Shown: positions 33,146 to 42,588, counted from the first letter of the stretch. The stretch is 64,000 nucleotides of DNA from JBDZVM01 sp040255675 (GCA_040255675.1 JBDZVM010000006.1:90213-154212); one strand, 5' to 3'. Notes: a model not told the origin generated them from the sequence alone. Made by a program: numbers and translations.

Positions 33146-35273
33146 GTTGCAGCACCAGCGCCGATCTGGCTTCGACCTTGACGACGGTCTCGGCCTTGAG
33201 GGTCGGCCGTTCGACGTCGACCGGGCTTGTTGTGTCGACCGCGATCTCCCAGCGTTCTCCGTACTCGGCGGCGGGAAGCGTGAAGTCGATCTCGGCGTCG
33301 GCCGCGTTGAACAGCAGCAGGAACGAATCGTCGACGACCTTTTGACCACGCGGATCGGGCGAAGGAATCGCGTCGCCGTTCAAGAACACCGCGACCGATT
33401 TCGCGTAACCGGTGTCCCAGTCGCTTTGCGTCATTTCAGTACCGGACGGCGTGAACCACGCGATGTCGCGCAGGGCCTCGCCCGCCACGTGCAAAGGCTT
33501 GCCGTCGAAGAAGCGGCGGCGCCGGAATACCGGATGGTCGTGACGCAACTTCGTCAGCAGTCGGGTGAATTGCAACTGGACGTCGTGCTGAGAATTCTTG
33601 TTCCAATCGATCCACGACGTTTCGTTGTCTTGGCAGTACGCGTTGTTGTTACCGCTTTGAGTGCGGCCGAACTCGTCGCCGTAGAGCAGCATCGGAACGC
33701 CTTGTGACACCAGTAAAGTGGTGAGGAAGTTGCGTTTTTGCTTTTCCCGCAGGGAAAGCACTTCGACGTCGTCGGTTGGCCCTTCGGATCCGCAGTTCCA
33801 CGATCGATTGTCGTCGGTGCCGTCGCGGTTATCCTCGCCGTTGGCTTCGTTGTGCTTGTCGTTGTAAGAGACGAGGTCTTGCAGTGTGAATCCGTCGTGA
33901 GCCGTCACGAAATTGATCGACGCCATGGGGCGGCGTCCGGTTGCTTCGTAGAGGTCGCTCGACCCGGTGAGGCGAGAAGCGAACTCGCCGAGCGTGGCCG
34001 GCTCACCCCGCCAGAAATCGCGGACCGTGTCGCGGTACTTGCCGTTCCATTCGCTCCACAGGGGAGGGAAGTTGCCGACTTGGTAGCCGCCTTCGCCGAC
34101 GTCCCATGGCTCGGCGATGAGTTTCACTTGGCTCACCACCGGGTCTTGTTGCACCAAGTCGAAGAACGCCGACAACCGGTCGACGTCGTGAAGTTCGCGC
34201 GCGAGCACCGACGCGAGGTCGAAACGAAAGCCGTCGACGTGCATCTCGGTGATCCAGTAACGCAGCGAATCCATGATGAGTTGCAGTGCGTGGGGGTTGC
34301 GCGCATTGAGGCTGTTGCCGGTGCCGGTGTAATCCATATACATCGCCGGGTTGTCGTCGGTCAGCCGGTAGTAGGCGGCGTTGTCGAGGCCCCGAAACGA
34401 CAGCGTGGGCCCGAGATGGTTGCCTTCGGCCGTGTGGTTGTAGACGACGTCCAAAATCACTTCGATGCCGGCTTCGTGCAAGGTGCGCACCATCGCCTTG
34501 AACTCGCTCACCTGGTCACCGCGATCGCCGGCGGCAGAGTAACCGTTGTGTGGGGCGAGATAGCCGATCGTGTTGTAGCCCCAGTAGTTCGAAAGACCTT
34601 TTTCGTGCAGGTACATTCCGGTGACGAACTGGTGCACCGGCATCAGTTCGACGGCGGTGATGCCGAGCGAGGTGAGGTATTCGACCATCACCGGGTGTGC
34701 GAGACCGGCGTAGGTGCCGCGTACTCGCTCGGGGATGTCAGGGTGCTTGATCGTCATGCCTTTGACGTGCGCCTCGTAAATCAACGACGCGTGATATGGG
34801 ATGTTCAGCTGATGGTCGTTGCGCCAGTCGAAATAGGGGTTGATGACCACCGACTTCATAGTGTGCGGCGCGGAATCGGCGTCGTTGCGCTCGTCGGGCG
34901 ATCCGAACCGGTAGCCGAAGAGGGCCTCGTCCCAATCGACGCTGCCCTCGATCGCCTTCGCGTACGGGTCGAGCAGCAGCTTGTTCGGATTGCACCGCTG
35001 GCCCTGCCCCGGGTTGTACGGGCCGTGCACGCGAAAGCCGTACCGCTGGCCAGGGCCGACATTCGGCAAGTAACCGTGCCAGACGAACGCGTCGTACTCG
35101 GACAGCGTGACCCGCGTCTCGCCCGGGGTTGCGCTGCCGTCGTCGTCGAACAGGCACAACTCCACGGAGTCGGCAACCTCGGAGAACACGGCGAAGTTGG
35201 TGCCGGCGCCGTCGAAGGTCGCGCCGAGCGGGTAGGGCGTGCCTGGCCATACTTCGATCTTCATATCGCTCAT
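33135..35273 (-). CDS. glgX: Glycogen debranching enzyme (isoamylase, GlgX/TreX)
   Basis: This debranching enzyme hydrolyses alpha-1,6 links in glycogen and supplies linear maltooligosaccharides to TreY. The 712-residue protein has an N-terminal CBM48 region (YPLGATFDGAGTNFAVFSEVADSVELCLFD). The GH13 motifs are ILDVVYNHTAEGNHLGPTL, DGFRFDLASVLAREL (nucleophile), KLIAEPWDVGEGGYQVG (acid) and FVTAHDGFTLQDLVSYN. ATG 35273 has AGGA upstream; ATG 35264 is a weaker alternative. It heads the operon glgX-treY-glsB-treZ-ribD-like and is divergent from an L,D-transpeptidase gene. Confidence 0.96.
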   Translation of the reverse strand: MSDMKIEVWPGTPYPLGATFDGAGTNFAVFSEVADSVELCLFDDDGSATPGETRVTLSEYDAFVWHGYLPNVGPGQRYGFRVHGPYNPGQGQRCNPNKLLLDPYAKAIEGSVDWDEALFGYRFGSPDERNDADSAPHTMKSVVINPYFDWRNDHQLNIPYHASLIYEAHVKGMTIKHPDIPERVRGTYAGLAHPVMVEYLTSLGITAVELMPVHQFVTGMYLHEKGLSNYWGYNTIGYLAPHNGYSAAGDRGDQVSEFKAMVRTLHEAGIEVILDVVYNHTAEGNHLGPTLSFRGLDNAAYYRLTDDNPAMYMDYTGTGNSLNARNPHALQLIMDSLRYWITEMHVDGFRFDLASVLARELHDVDRLSAFFDLVQQDPVVSQVKLIAEPWDVGEGGYQVGNFPPLWSEWNGKYRDTVRDFWRGEPATLGEFASRLTGSSDLYEATGRRPMASINFVTAHDGFTLQDLVSYNDKHNEANGEDNRDGTDDNRSWNCGSEGPTDDVEVLSLREKQKRNFLTTLLVSQGVPMLLYGDEFGRTQSGNNNAYCQDNETSWIDWNKNSQHDVQLQFTRLLTKLRHDHPVFRRRRFFDGKPLHVAGEALRDIAWFTPSGTEMTQSDWDTGYAKSVAVFLNGDAIPSPDPRGQKVVDDSFLLLFNAADAEIDFTLPAAEYGERWEIAVDTTSPVDVERPTLKAETVVKVEARSALVLQRAV

Positions 35274-35581
35274 TCAATCCTGTCGCGGCGAGGCGGCCGG
35301 CGATCGGTCCGAAACCTCCCCCCGAGGGCAACTCGCGAATCCCACCACAGATCCCGGAGGGATCCTGAGAGGCAACCTACCGCCGTCGCGACGCGTCTAG
35401 GAGGTCGGACGCGACACGGCCCGCGACACGGCCGCGACACGGCCAAGGTTGCGGGATGGGGCAAATCGCCATTTCCGGCGCCTGTTTGCAGGAGACTGGA
35501 TCCCGCGCTGGTGGCGGGTCAGTGCGACAAGCGGCGAATGCAAGAAGCGGCGAATGCAAGAAGTAGAGCGGGGCTAGCAAC
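35274..35581. promoter_or_regulatory. 308-bp divergent region with two sets of short tandem repeats
   Basis: This gene-free stretch must carry promoters for the trehalose operon and the L,D-transpeptidase gene. It contains three adjacent copies of CGCGACACGGCC (35410-35444, the last one base short). It also has two copies of AAGCGGCGAATGCAAG (35529-35560), the second ending about 20 bp before the transpeptidase start. No convincing promoter hexamers were found. Confidence 0.6.
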
Positions 35582-37033
35582 GTGCGGGTGCACTCAGGGG
35601 GCCGGATCGGCTCGATCCGACGGCACGCACGCGCGCGCGGCGTCGTGTCGTCGTTGGCGATGGTGTGCGCGGCACTGCTGGTTCTTGCCGGTTGCCAGCG
35701 TGCGACGTCGTCCGGTCAAAGCCAGAAGCCGTCGTCTTCGCACAGCACGAGCGCCGCGCCCGTCCCGGCGGCCCAAATTTCGATCGTGCCCGCCGACGCG
35801 AGCACCGGCGTCGCGCCCGATCAGCTCGTCAAGGTGAGCGCGACGGGCGGCACGCTCACCGACGTCAAGGTGTCGGGCGCCGACGGCGACAGCGTTGCCG
35901 GGGCGACAGACGCGACGTCCGCGACGTGGGTGAGCAGCGCGCAATTGGCGCCGGCGACTACCTACACGGTCAGCGCCACCGCCGTGAACTCCCAAGGCAA
36001 GCCGACGAGCGTGACCGCGTCGTTCACCACGTTGACGCCGACGAAGGCGCTCGCGACCAAGATCGCCCCGCTGCCTGATGAGGTGGTCGGCGTCGGGATG
36101 CCGATCGTCGTGTATTTCACCGCCCCGGTCACTGATCGGGCGGCTGTCGAACGCCGGCTGCACGTCGACGCGTCGATTCCGGTGAAGGGCGCCTGGCACT
36201 GGTACAGCAGCACTGAAGTGCACTACCGGCCGCAGCAGTACTGGCCGGTCGGCGACAAGGTGACGGTCACCGCCGCGATCAAGGGCGTGAATGCCGGGAA
36301 AGGAGTCTGGGGGGCGAGCGATCGCGCCACGACGTTCACGGTCGGCGATTCACATATCACGCTAGTCGACGGCAAGACCCACACGATGGATGTCAAGATC
36401 AACGGTAAGACGGTCAAAACCGCTCCGGTGAGTCTCGGCCGAGACAAGTACCCGACGACGTCCGGCATTCACGTGGTGCTCTCGAAGACGCCCAAGGTGG
36501 TCATGGATTCCGCGACCGTCGGCATCCCCAAGGGCAATCCTGACTACTACTACGAGACCGTGCTGTGGGACGTGCGGATCACCTGGTCTGGCGAGTTCGT
36601 GCATTCCGCGCCCTGGTCGGTGTCAGATCAAGGCCGAGTGAACGTCAGCCACGGTTGTGTCAACGCGGCGCCCGACGTCGCCGAATGGTTCTACAACCTG
36701 TCCCAGCGTGGTGACGTCGTCAAAATCATCAACACGCCGCGCGCGCTCGAGAGCGGCAACGGCTGGACCGACTGGAACATGTCGTGGGCGGATTGGCTGA
36801 AGGGGAGCGCGCTACCGCCCGGCACCTATCCCGCGCTCGACGACTCGTCGCCTACGACCGCGCCGATCATCACGTCGTCGCCGGCCGCGAAGTCGTCGGC
36901 GACGACGTCTCCGGCCGCGCAGACGACAACGCCGAAGCCGTCCGCGAGCCCGAAGCCGACGGCCACCCCGACGCCCTCGACGTCTCGCACGCCGACCCCG
37001 ACTGCCAGCGCGACGCCGACGAAGAGCCCGTAG
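35582..37033 (+). CDS. L,D-transpeptidase lipoprotein with Ig-like domains
   Basis: This is a predicted cell-envelope L,D-transpeptidase of 483 residues that forms 3-3 cross-links in peptidoglycan. GTG 35582 gives a long basic N-terminus, then a signal peptide with lipobox LVLAGC near residue 38. Two Ig-like domains follow (about residues 70-255). The YkuD catalytic domain carries HSAPWS and the active-site motif VNVSHGCVNAAP. WNMSWADWLKGSAL closes the domain, as in mycobacterial LdtMt2-type enzymes. The last 60 residues are a Pro/Thr/Ser/Lys-rich low-complexity tail, likely wall-spanning. It is divergent from the trehalose operon. Confidence 0.94.
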   Translation: MRVHSGGRIGSIRRHARARGVVSSLAMVCAALLVLAGCQRATSSGQSQKPSSSHSTSAAPVPAAQISIVPADASTGVAPDQLVKVSATGGTLTDVKVSGADGDSVAGATDATSATWVSSAQLAPATTYTVSATAVNSQGKPTSVTASFTTLTPTKALATKIAPLPDEVVGVGMPIVVYFTAPVTDRAAVERRLHVDASIPVKGAWHWYSSTEVHYRPQQYWPVGDKVTVTAAIKGVNAGKGVWGASDRATTFTVGDSHITLVDGKTHTMDVKINGKTVKTAPVSLGRDKYPTTSGIHVVLSKTPKVVMDSATVGIPKGNPDYYYETVLWDVRITWSGEFVHSAPWSVSDQGRVNVSHGCVNAAPDVAEWFYNLSQRGDVVKIINTPRALESGNGWTDWNMSWADWLKGSALPPGTYPALDDSSPTTAPIITSSPAAKSSATTSPAAQTTTPKPSASPKPTATPTPSTSRTPTPTASATPTKSP

Positions 37034-37098
37034 ACACTAAGTGCCGGCGGCTTTCGAGCAAGTCATCGCGACTATCACTGATCGGACGACGACGCACC

Positions 37099-37575
37099 AT
37101 GACTGAATGCAGCACGAACGACTTGCGGTACTCCGCGTCGATCATGGTCGCGCGTTCGCCTGAGGTCGTCTACGGCATGGTCTCCGACGTGACCCGTATG
37201 GGCGAGTGGAGCCCCGTATGCACGGCGTGCTGGTGGGACGACGGCGACGGGCCCGAAACGGGCGCCTGGTTTACTGGCCGCAACGTGACACCCGAACGAA
37301 CGTGGGAGACCCGTTCGCGGGTCGTCGCGGCCGAGCCCGGCCGCGCGTTCGCCTTCGAGGTGGGCGAGGGGTGGGTGCGCTGGAGTTACACCTTCGAGCC
37401 CGTCGACGGCGGTACGCGGTTGACCGAATCCTGGGAATTCTTGCCCGCGGGCATCGCCCGCTTCCATGAGCGCTACGGCAGCGAGGCAACCGCGCAGATC
37501 GCGAGCCGGGTGCAGGCGGCACATCGGGGCATACCCGCCACTCTCGCCGCGATCAAAAGATCCGCCGAGGCGTGA
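37099..37575 (+). CDS. SRPBCC-family protein (polyketide cyclase/dehydrase-like)
   Basis: This 158-residue protein has the START/Bet v1-like hydrophobic-pocket fold. SASIMVARSPEVVYGMVSDVTRMGEWSPVCTACWWDDG is the family opening. TWETRSRVVAAEPGRAFAFEVGEGWVRWSYTFEPVDGGTRLTESWEF is the matching beta-sheet core. The ligand or enzymatic role is not evident. ATG 37099 lacks a strong ribosome binding site; the longer frame overlaps the transpeptidase and is rejected. It converges with a chemoreceptor gene. Confidence 0.88.
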   Translation: MTECSTNDLRYSASIMVARSPEVVYGMVSDVTRMGEWSPVCTACWWDDGDGPETGAWFTGRNVTPERTWETRSRVVAAEPGRAFAFEVGEGWVRWSYTFEPVDGGTRLTESWEFLPAGIARFHERYGSEATAQIASRVQAAHRGIPATLAAIKRSAEA

Positions 37576-37589
37576 CGCGGCAGCAAACC

Positions 37590-37611
37590 CTCGCCTGATC
37601 GCTAGGGCGAG
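37590..37611. terminator. Weak hairpin between convergent genes
   Basis: CTCGCC and GGCGAG flank a 10-base loop just after the SRPBCC gene, between it and the convergent chemoreceptor gene. The stem is short and no T-run follows. Confidence 0.25.
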
Positions 37612-37692
37612 CCATCGTTTCGCGTTCATAGCCTGGACGCCCGGCCGAAGAGGTCGACCATTAACGGGTGAACCAGCGGCCCGTGCAGCGCG

Positions 37693-38916
37693 TTACTCGT
37701 ATCGGAAGCGGTGAACCAAGTCGCGTAACTCTCGCGACAGACTCAGAAGCGCTGTGGCGGTCGCGCGGATCTCCTCGATGGTCTGCGTCGCGCCGGTCGC
37801 GGCTCCCGCGACAATGTCGATTTCCGTGGCGATAGAGCCGGCTCCTTCAGCGGCGTGGCGGATGTCGGCGTTGATCGCGTTAATCGTCAATGCCTGTTCC
37901 TCGACCGCGGAGGCGATGGTCGCCTGCGCGCCGCTCATCCGGTCGATGACCTGGCCGACCTCGGTGATGGCGTCGACGGCTTGATTGCTGGTTACCTGCA
38001 TGTCGGATAGTTGTTCCGAGATGCGGTGTGATGCCGCCGCCGCCCGGTCGGCGAGATCTTTCACCTGGGCGGCGACCACGGCGAATCCGCGCCCGGCCTC
38101 GCCCGCGCGAGCGGCTTCGATCGTGGCATTGAGCGCTAGCAAGTTGGTCTGCTCGGCCACCGATGTGATGATGTCGAGGACGTCGCCGACTCGGGCCGTG
38201 CTTCGCGCTAACTCCGAGACGATTCCCGTTGTGCGCTGAGCGGAGGCAACGCCCGACTGTGCGTCCGCCGTTGCGGCGGCGGCACTAGCGGCGATGTCGC
38301 GCACGCTGGACGCGATTTGGCCGACCCCCGCGGCGACGGTCTCGACACTTCGGCTCACATCCTTGGTGGCTGCCGAGACGAGCACGGCTTTCGATGCGGT
38401 GTCATGCGCGTCGGCATCGATGCGGCCGCTGAGGTATTCGAGTTCGTGGTTGGCGTCGGCAAGTGCATCGGCGGTGTGCGCGACCTGCGCGATCGCGGAC
38501 TGGAGACCGTCGAGTGTTTCGTTCAACAGCAAGCAGACTTGACCAATTTCGTCGCGCCGCGATAGTTCGATCCTGCCCGCGAAGTTCCAATCCCTAATTT
38601 CCCTGACGAAAGAAAGCATGGCGCGGAAGGGTCGTACGGATGACCCGGAAGAAATCCATGTGACGGCGATTGCCAAAGCCGCGGCACTGAGCCCGAATAC
38701 GGTCAAGAAAAGCGTGAAGTCGTGTGCGGTGTGCGGACCGAGATGCAACATTCGCTCCGCGTAGAAGTAGGTAACGACCTGGTTTATGCCCACCAGGCCC
38801 GTGCCGAGCACTATTGCGCGGAGCATGTTCATCGTGCGCAAACTTGTGACGCGCGCCGCCAGACTTCGGTCATGGCGTGTCATGGCGTTCGATTGCTTGT
38901 GGCTCGCCTCGGTCAT
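37693..38916 (-). CDS. Methyl-accepting chemotaxis protein
   Basis: This 407-residue chemoreceptor has two N-terminal membrane spans (about residues 30-50 and 65-90) with only a very short loop between them. A HAMP domain follows (SSGSSVRPFRAMLSFVREIRDWNFAGRIELSRRDEIGQV). The signalling hairpin has the tip motif EQTNLLALNATIEAARAGEAGRGFAVVAAQVKDLA. The lack of an extracellular ligand domain suggests it senses cytoplasmic or membrane signals. ATG 38916 (MTEASHKQ) has a GGGGA site upstream. No che genes are in this window, so its kinase and adaptor are encoded elsewhere. Confidence 0.92.
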   Translation of the reverse strand: MTEASHKQSNAMTRHDRSLAARVTSLRTMNMLRAIVLGTGLVGINQVVTYFYAERMLHLGPHTAHDFTLFLTVFGLSAAALAIAVTWISSGSSVRPFRAMLSFVREIRDWNFAGRIELSRRDEIGQVCLLLNETLDGLQSAIAQVAHTADALADANHELEYLSGRIDADAHDTASKAVLVSAATKDVSRSVETVAAGVGQIASSVRDIAASAAAATADAQSGVASAQRTTGIVSELARSTARVGDVLDIITSVAEQTNLLALNATIEAARAGEAGRGFAVVAAQVKDLADRAAAASHRISEQLSDMQVTSNQAVDAITEVGQVIDRMSGAQATIASAVEEQALTINAINADIRHAAEGAGSIATEIDIVAGAATGATQTIEEIRATATALLSLSRELRDLVHRFRYE

Positions 38917-39068
38917 TGCTGTCCCCGTATCGATCTCGGACTGCTCGCGATTGTGTCGCGCACTTCCTCCTTTGTCGTCACGCGATCGTCGCTCCTGAAC
39001 TGGGAACCACCTTTTTGTTTTTAGTGGCGTCACGACACCGCCGAATCAGAACTTTCCGGGCAAGTGGT

Positions 39069-39956
39069 TCATGTCTTACTCGATACATCGTCGTCGGCCG
39101 GCTCGTCGCCGATAAGGGTCGAACGGTCGAGAATGAAGATCCCCAATAGAGCAATGCCCGCGCCGCAAAGCTGGACGGCAAGAAGCGCCGGCGAAGCGGC
39201 GACGTGTTCTTCGAGAACCAGCGCTCCGATCGCGACCGCTCCGGTGGGCTCGAGGGTGTCGATGACCGGCAGGCTTACGGCGAGCGGCCCAGATTGGAAT
39301 GCGCTTTGCGAGAGCACCAAACCCACGATTCCGACGCACAGCAAAGCGTAGGGTTCCCAACGAAGCACTGTCAGCGCTAAGCCGTCACGGCGCATGAGTC
39401 CGACGAAGCTCTTGCTAAGTGCGTCGAGCAGCGCGAAGTCGGCGCCGGCGGCGACGGCGAGCAACGTTGTCCGGGCGTTTCCTTTGCCGCGCATCGCCAG
39501 ACCAGACGCGATGACGACCGCTGCCGCCACTGCTCCCGCCGGCAACAACCAGGAGCGGATCGGCGGAGCGACGATCCCGTGGGTGGGCGGCGAGATGGCG
39601 AGAAAGGCCGCGACACCAGCCGCCACCAAGAAGGCTCCGACGAGTTGTCGTCGTCGCAGGCGTTGCCGGCGCACAAACGCGAGCAACGGCAGCGCGAACA
39701 GCAGGTCGGTTGCCGCCAGGGGCTGTACGAGGACGAGCGGCCCGAAGGCCAGTGCCACAGCCTGAACGCCGTAAGATGCCGCTTGCAGCGCGACACCCGC
39801 CGTCCACATCGGGTTTCGTGACAGGCGCGTGATCAACCGCAGCTGCAGAATGTCTTCTCGCGGCGCGCGGCTCGCTGCCCTGAACATCAAAACAGACGAG
39901 ACCCCGAACGCGCATGCGGCGCCGAGCGCCGCCACGACCGCGATCAGGGTGTCCAT
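39069..39956 (-). CDS. DMT-superfamily membrane transporter
   Basis: This 295-residue protein has about ten predicted membrane spans. The opening IAVVAALGAACAFGVSSVLMFRAASRAP and the end LLAVQLCGAGIALLGIFILDRSTLI are typical of actinobacterial DMT/EamA-like proteins with a fairly hydrophilic loop after the first span. No substrate can be assigned. The start is ATG 39956, with no clear ribosome binding site. Confidence 0.82.
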   Translation of the reverse strand: MDTLIAVVAALGAACAFGVSSVLMFRAASRAPREDILQLRLITRLSRNPMWTAGVALQAASYGVQAVALAFGPLVLVQPLAATDLLFALPLLAFVRRQRLRRRQLVGAFLVAAGVAAFLAISPPTHGIVAPPIRSWLLPAGAVAAAVVIASGLAMRGKGNARTTLLAVAAGADFALLDALSKSFVGLMRRDGLALTVLRWEPYALLCVGIVGLVLSQSAFQSGPLAVSLPVIDTLEPTGAVAIGALVLEEHVAASPALLAVQLCGAGIALLGIFILDRSTLIGDEPADDDVSSKT

Positions 39957-40237
39957 TCGTGCCGCGGCCTAGGGGCCGGGCGGGTGTGCTGGACGGCGTG
40001 CTCGGCGTTGCGTGTCGAGGCCCCGAGGCTCCGCCTGAGGCGGCCGCGTACGAGGGGACATATCAGTACTGAAGCACCATCGTGGTGTGTGCTGCCAGAG
40101 CGTGAGCCTCGCGGGCGATCGATGAACTCGCGCGAGTGTCGCGTGCACTCGCGCCTTTTACAGAGTTCGTGATGATTTCGAGACGCCCTTTGAGCCGCCG
40201 GGGTTCGCCAAATGGGTCTAGACGGGATGCGCAGTCG

Positions 40238-40594
40238 CTAGAACTGGTCCGTCACCTCAATCAAACCGACAATATTCGCGTTGAGTTCGGCGAGGTCGTC
40301 GGCTGGGATCCAGTACTCCAGGATCGTCTCGCCCCCGACCTGATGCACCTCATAGCGATCGAGGAATTCACGACGGACTTCGAACCGTGTGACATAGCCG
40401 GTACCCGAGCGTTTTACATTCCAGTCGCGAGCGATCCGGACAGCGTAGTCGCGGTTCAGCACGGGGTAGAAGATCGGCTGCTCCGGGAGTCGAGGTGGCC
40501 ACTCCTTCCACCCAGACCGCGCGACAAGCGCCAGTTCCGTCGGCCCGGTCGGGCGCCACAGTTCGACGGAAGCGGGGGTGGCGTCAGGCTCCAT
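40238..40594 (-). CDS. Small conserved hypothetical protein (annotated elsewhere as ADP-ribosylation/crystallin J1-like)
   Basis: The 118-residue protein matches a widespread actinobacterial family with pattern ELWRPTGPTELALVARSGWKEWPPRLPEQPIFYPVLN, then A-IARDWN and YVTRFEVRREFLDRYEVHQVGG. Databases often give this family an ADP-ribosylation/crystallin label. The true ADP-ribosylglycohydrolase motifs are absent, so the function is unknown. ATG 40594 is chosen; the longer frame to 40711 is Arg/Cys-rich and unlikely. It lies just outside the left end of the integrated element. Confidence 0.75.
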   Translation of the reverse strand: MEPDATPASVELWRPTGPTELALVARSGWKEWPPRLPEQPIFYPVLNRDYAVRIARDWNVKRSGTGYVTRFEVRREFLDRYEVHQVGGETILEYWIPADDLAELNANIVGLIEVTDQF

Positions 40595-40727
40595 GCCGCC
40601 CGCCGTCGCCGCGAGTAACACCTTGACCGCAAGCCTCGGCGCGACAGCAAGCGCGCGCTGAGCAACGTGCCGACGAGGTCTGAAGCGTGGGCAGCAGGCG
40701 CATCCGATCAACGTAGCAATCGGCAGT

Positions 40728-40753
40728 CTGGTGGGCGCTACAGGGATTGAACC
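40728..40753 (-). repeat. attL: left copy of 26-bp att core (tRNA-Val 3' fragment)
   Basis: These 26 bases are identical to 50633-50658 and correspond to the T-arm and acceptor 3' end, including CCA, of tRNA-Val(GAC). The identity ends exactly at both edges. This is the displaced original tRNA end left by integration, marking the left boundary of the 9.9 kb element. Confidence 0.9.
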
Positions 40754-40931
40754 AGTGCAGACCCCTGTTAGCCGACACTGGGTGAAACACTCGACAGGCT
40801 CACGAAATCACGCTCCTGACGTGCGAAAACCCATCGAACGCGCCAAACAGTAGCGCGTGACAAGAGTGGACGCAAGGTGTCATGATTAGCCATGAGTTCT
40901 GGCACGTATCTGGCACGGACGGAGGATCACG

Positions 40932-42038
40932 GTGGCCAGTAAGCGTAAGCGCAGCGGCTTCGGCAGCGTCCGAAAGCTCGCCTCGGGCCGTTTCCAAGCG
41001 CGGTACACCGGGCCGGACGGCCGAACATACAACGCCCCGGTCACCTTCGACACTATCGGCGACGCTGAGACGTACCTGGCTACCGTGCGGGCCGACATTG
41101 TGCGGGACGCCTGGCGACCGCCGCACAAGGACAGCGAACAGATCACCTTCGGCGAGTACGCGATCACGTGGCTGGCCGATCGTGACCTGAAGCCCCGTAC
41201 CCGAGCGCATTACAAGGCGCTGCTCGACCGTCACATCGTGCCGACCTTCGAGCAGGCTGCCATCGGCACGATCACTCCCGCGTCGGTGCGGGCCTGGTAC
41301 GCCCGTCTTGCCGAAGGCAAACCGACCCTTCGCGCGCATGCGTATGGCCTCCTGCGAGCAATCCTGGCGACCGCCTTGACTGACGAGTTGATCCCGGCCA
41401 ACCCTTGCCACATCCGCAGCGCCGGCACCGTGAAACGCAAGATCAAGATCAAGCCGCTCTCGGTGGCCGACCTCGAAAAGTTGGTTACCGCGATGCCTGC
41501 GAAGTATCAGGTGATGACACTGCTCGCCGCATGGTGCGGGCTTCGGTTCGGTGAGCTGACAGAGCTGCGCCGCAAGGACGTCGACACCAAGAACGGCATC
41601 CTCCACATCCGTAGGGGAGTGGCGTGGGTGAGCGGTAAGCCGGTCGTCGGGACGCCGAAGTCCGTCGCTGGTATCCGTGACGTCGCGATCCCGCCGCACC
41701 TGTTACCTGTCGTCAAGCAGCACCTGAGCGACCACGCCGCGTGGGGGAAAGACGGGCTGCTATTCCCGGCACCGACTGGCACGCACCTGACGACGTCGAC
41801 CTTGTACGCGTCGTTCTACCCGGCTCGAAAGAAGATCGGTAGGCCGGACCTTCGTTGGCACGACCTTCGTCATACGGGTGCTGTGCTCGCCGCATCGACG
41901 GGCGCAACCCTGGCCGAACTCATGGCTCGGCTCGGACACAGCACGCCGGGCGCCGCGCTCCGGTATCAGCACGCCGCTCAGGCGCGGGACGTGGAGATTG
42001 CGAAGGCGCTGTCGAAGCTGGCGACGGAGGCACGATGA
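40932..42038 (+). CDS. int: Tyrosine-type site-specific integrase
   Basis: This 368-residue tyrosine recombinase has an N-terminal AP2-like arm-binding region (FGSVRKLASGRFQARYTGPDGRTYNAPVTF) and a core-binding SAM-like domain (ITFGEYAITWLADRDLKPRTRAHYKALLDRHI). The catalytic domain shows Arg in AWCGLRFGELTEL, HDLRHTGAVLA with the His-x-x-Arg, GHSTPGAALRYQHA, and the nucleophile Tyr within that last motif. GTG 40932 gives MASKRKRSGFGSVRK. It sits 178 bp from attL, as expected for an integrative element, and the next gene overlaps its stop (ATGA). Confidence 0.95.
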   Translation: MASKRKRSGFGSVRKLASGRFQARYTGPDGRTYNAPVTFDTIGDAETYLATVRADIVRDAWRPPHKDSEQITFGEYAITWLADRDLKPRTRAHYKALLDRHIVPTFEQAAIGTITPASVRAWYARLAEGKPTLRAHAYGLLRAILATALTDELIPANPCHIRSAGTVKRKIKIKPLSVADLEKLVTAMPAKYQVMTLLAAWCGLRFGELTELRRKDVDTKNGILHIRRGVAWVSGKPVVGTPKSVAGIRDVAIPPHLLPVVKQHLSDHAAWGKDGLLFPAPTGTHLTTSTLYASFYPARKKIGRPDLRWHDLRHTGAVLAASTGATLAELMARLGHSTPGAALRYQHAAQARDVEIAKALSKLATEAR

Positions 42039-42463
42039 GTATCGATATCGCTACACTGCTCGCCGAACACAAGCGACGCGCCGAACAAATTGCGGCGGTG
42101 TATGATGCGGCGCCGCCAAAAGAGCGTAAGGCTGCACTGCTGGTCGAATATCGGTGCCGCCAGCGTTGCTTGCTGCTGACATGTTGGCAGTCTCCGATGG
42201 GGCGGCTCGTGCGCCTGCCTGGCTACAAGCTCTCGCACGCGAAGAACGCGGATGCTGTCGAACCCGCGCGCGCACGAAACACAGCCGATGGCGATCGGCG
42301 ATGGAAGCCGCGATACCTCGTGCTCGATGAGTTGACGCCCTTCAGCGATTCGTTGCGCCTCGATGCCCGGTGCGATCACGCGGAGCACTTCTTACGCCCC
42401 GACGAAGTCGCTGGTGATGCTGATTCCGCTACTCCAGGGAATCCGACGCGCCGCACGCTGTAG
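42035..42463 (+). CDS. Hypothetical protein of the integrated element
   Basis: I do not recognise this 142-residue protein. The start ATG overlaps the integrase stop (ATGA), so it is translationally coupled to it. The first half is helical and basic (LLAEHKRRAEQIAAVYDAAPPKERKAALLVEYRCRQRCLLLTCW) and could bind nucleic acid. The second half contains SLRLDARCDHAEHFLRPDEV. It has no membrane span. Confidence 0.6.
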   Translation: MSIDIATLLAEHKRRAEQIAAVYDAAPPKERKAALLVEYRCRQRCLLLTCWQSPMGRLVRLPGYKLSHAKNADAVEPARARNTADGDRRWKPRYLVLDELTPFSDSLRLDARCDHAEHFLRPDEVAGDADSATPGNPTRRTL

Positions 42464-42588
42464 ACCTCGAAGTCGTTGCACGTTACTGCCATGTCCGCTA
42501 AGTTCATGTCTCGTAAGGTTGTTGCCCGGCATGGACATGCCGAACCTGGAGTTGTTGTAGGCGGCCAGGGGAACCGGAAGGTTCTCTC

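Noticed and set aside
33738..35837. Long plus-strand open frame (699 codons) opposite glgX
   Set aside because: It mirrors the glgX coding strand, lacks motifs and runs through the intergenic repeats; glgX is unmistakable on the minus strand.
40728..40753. tRNA-like sequence at the left end of the element
   Set aside because: Only the T-arm and acceptor end are present; the remainder of the cloverleaf is missing. It is an att remnant and not a tRNA gene.
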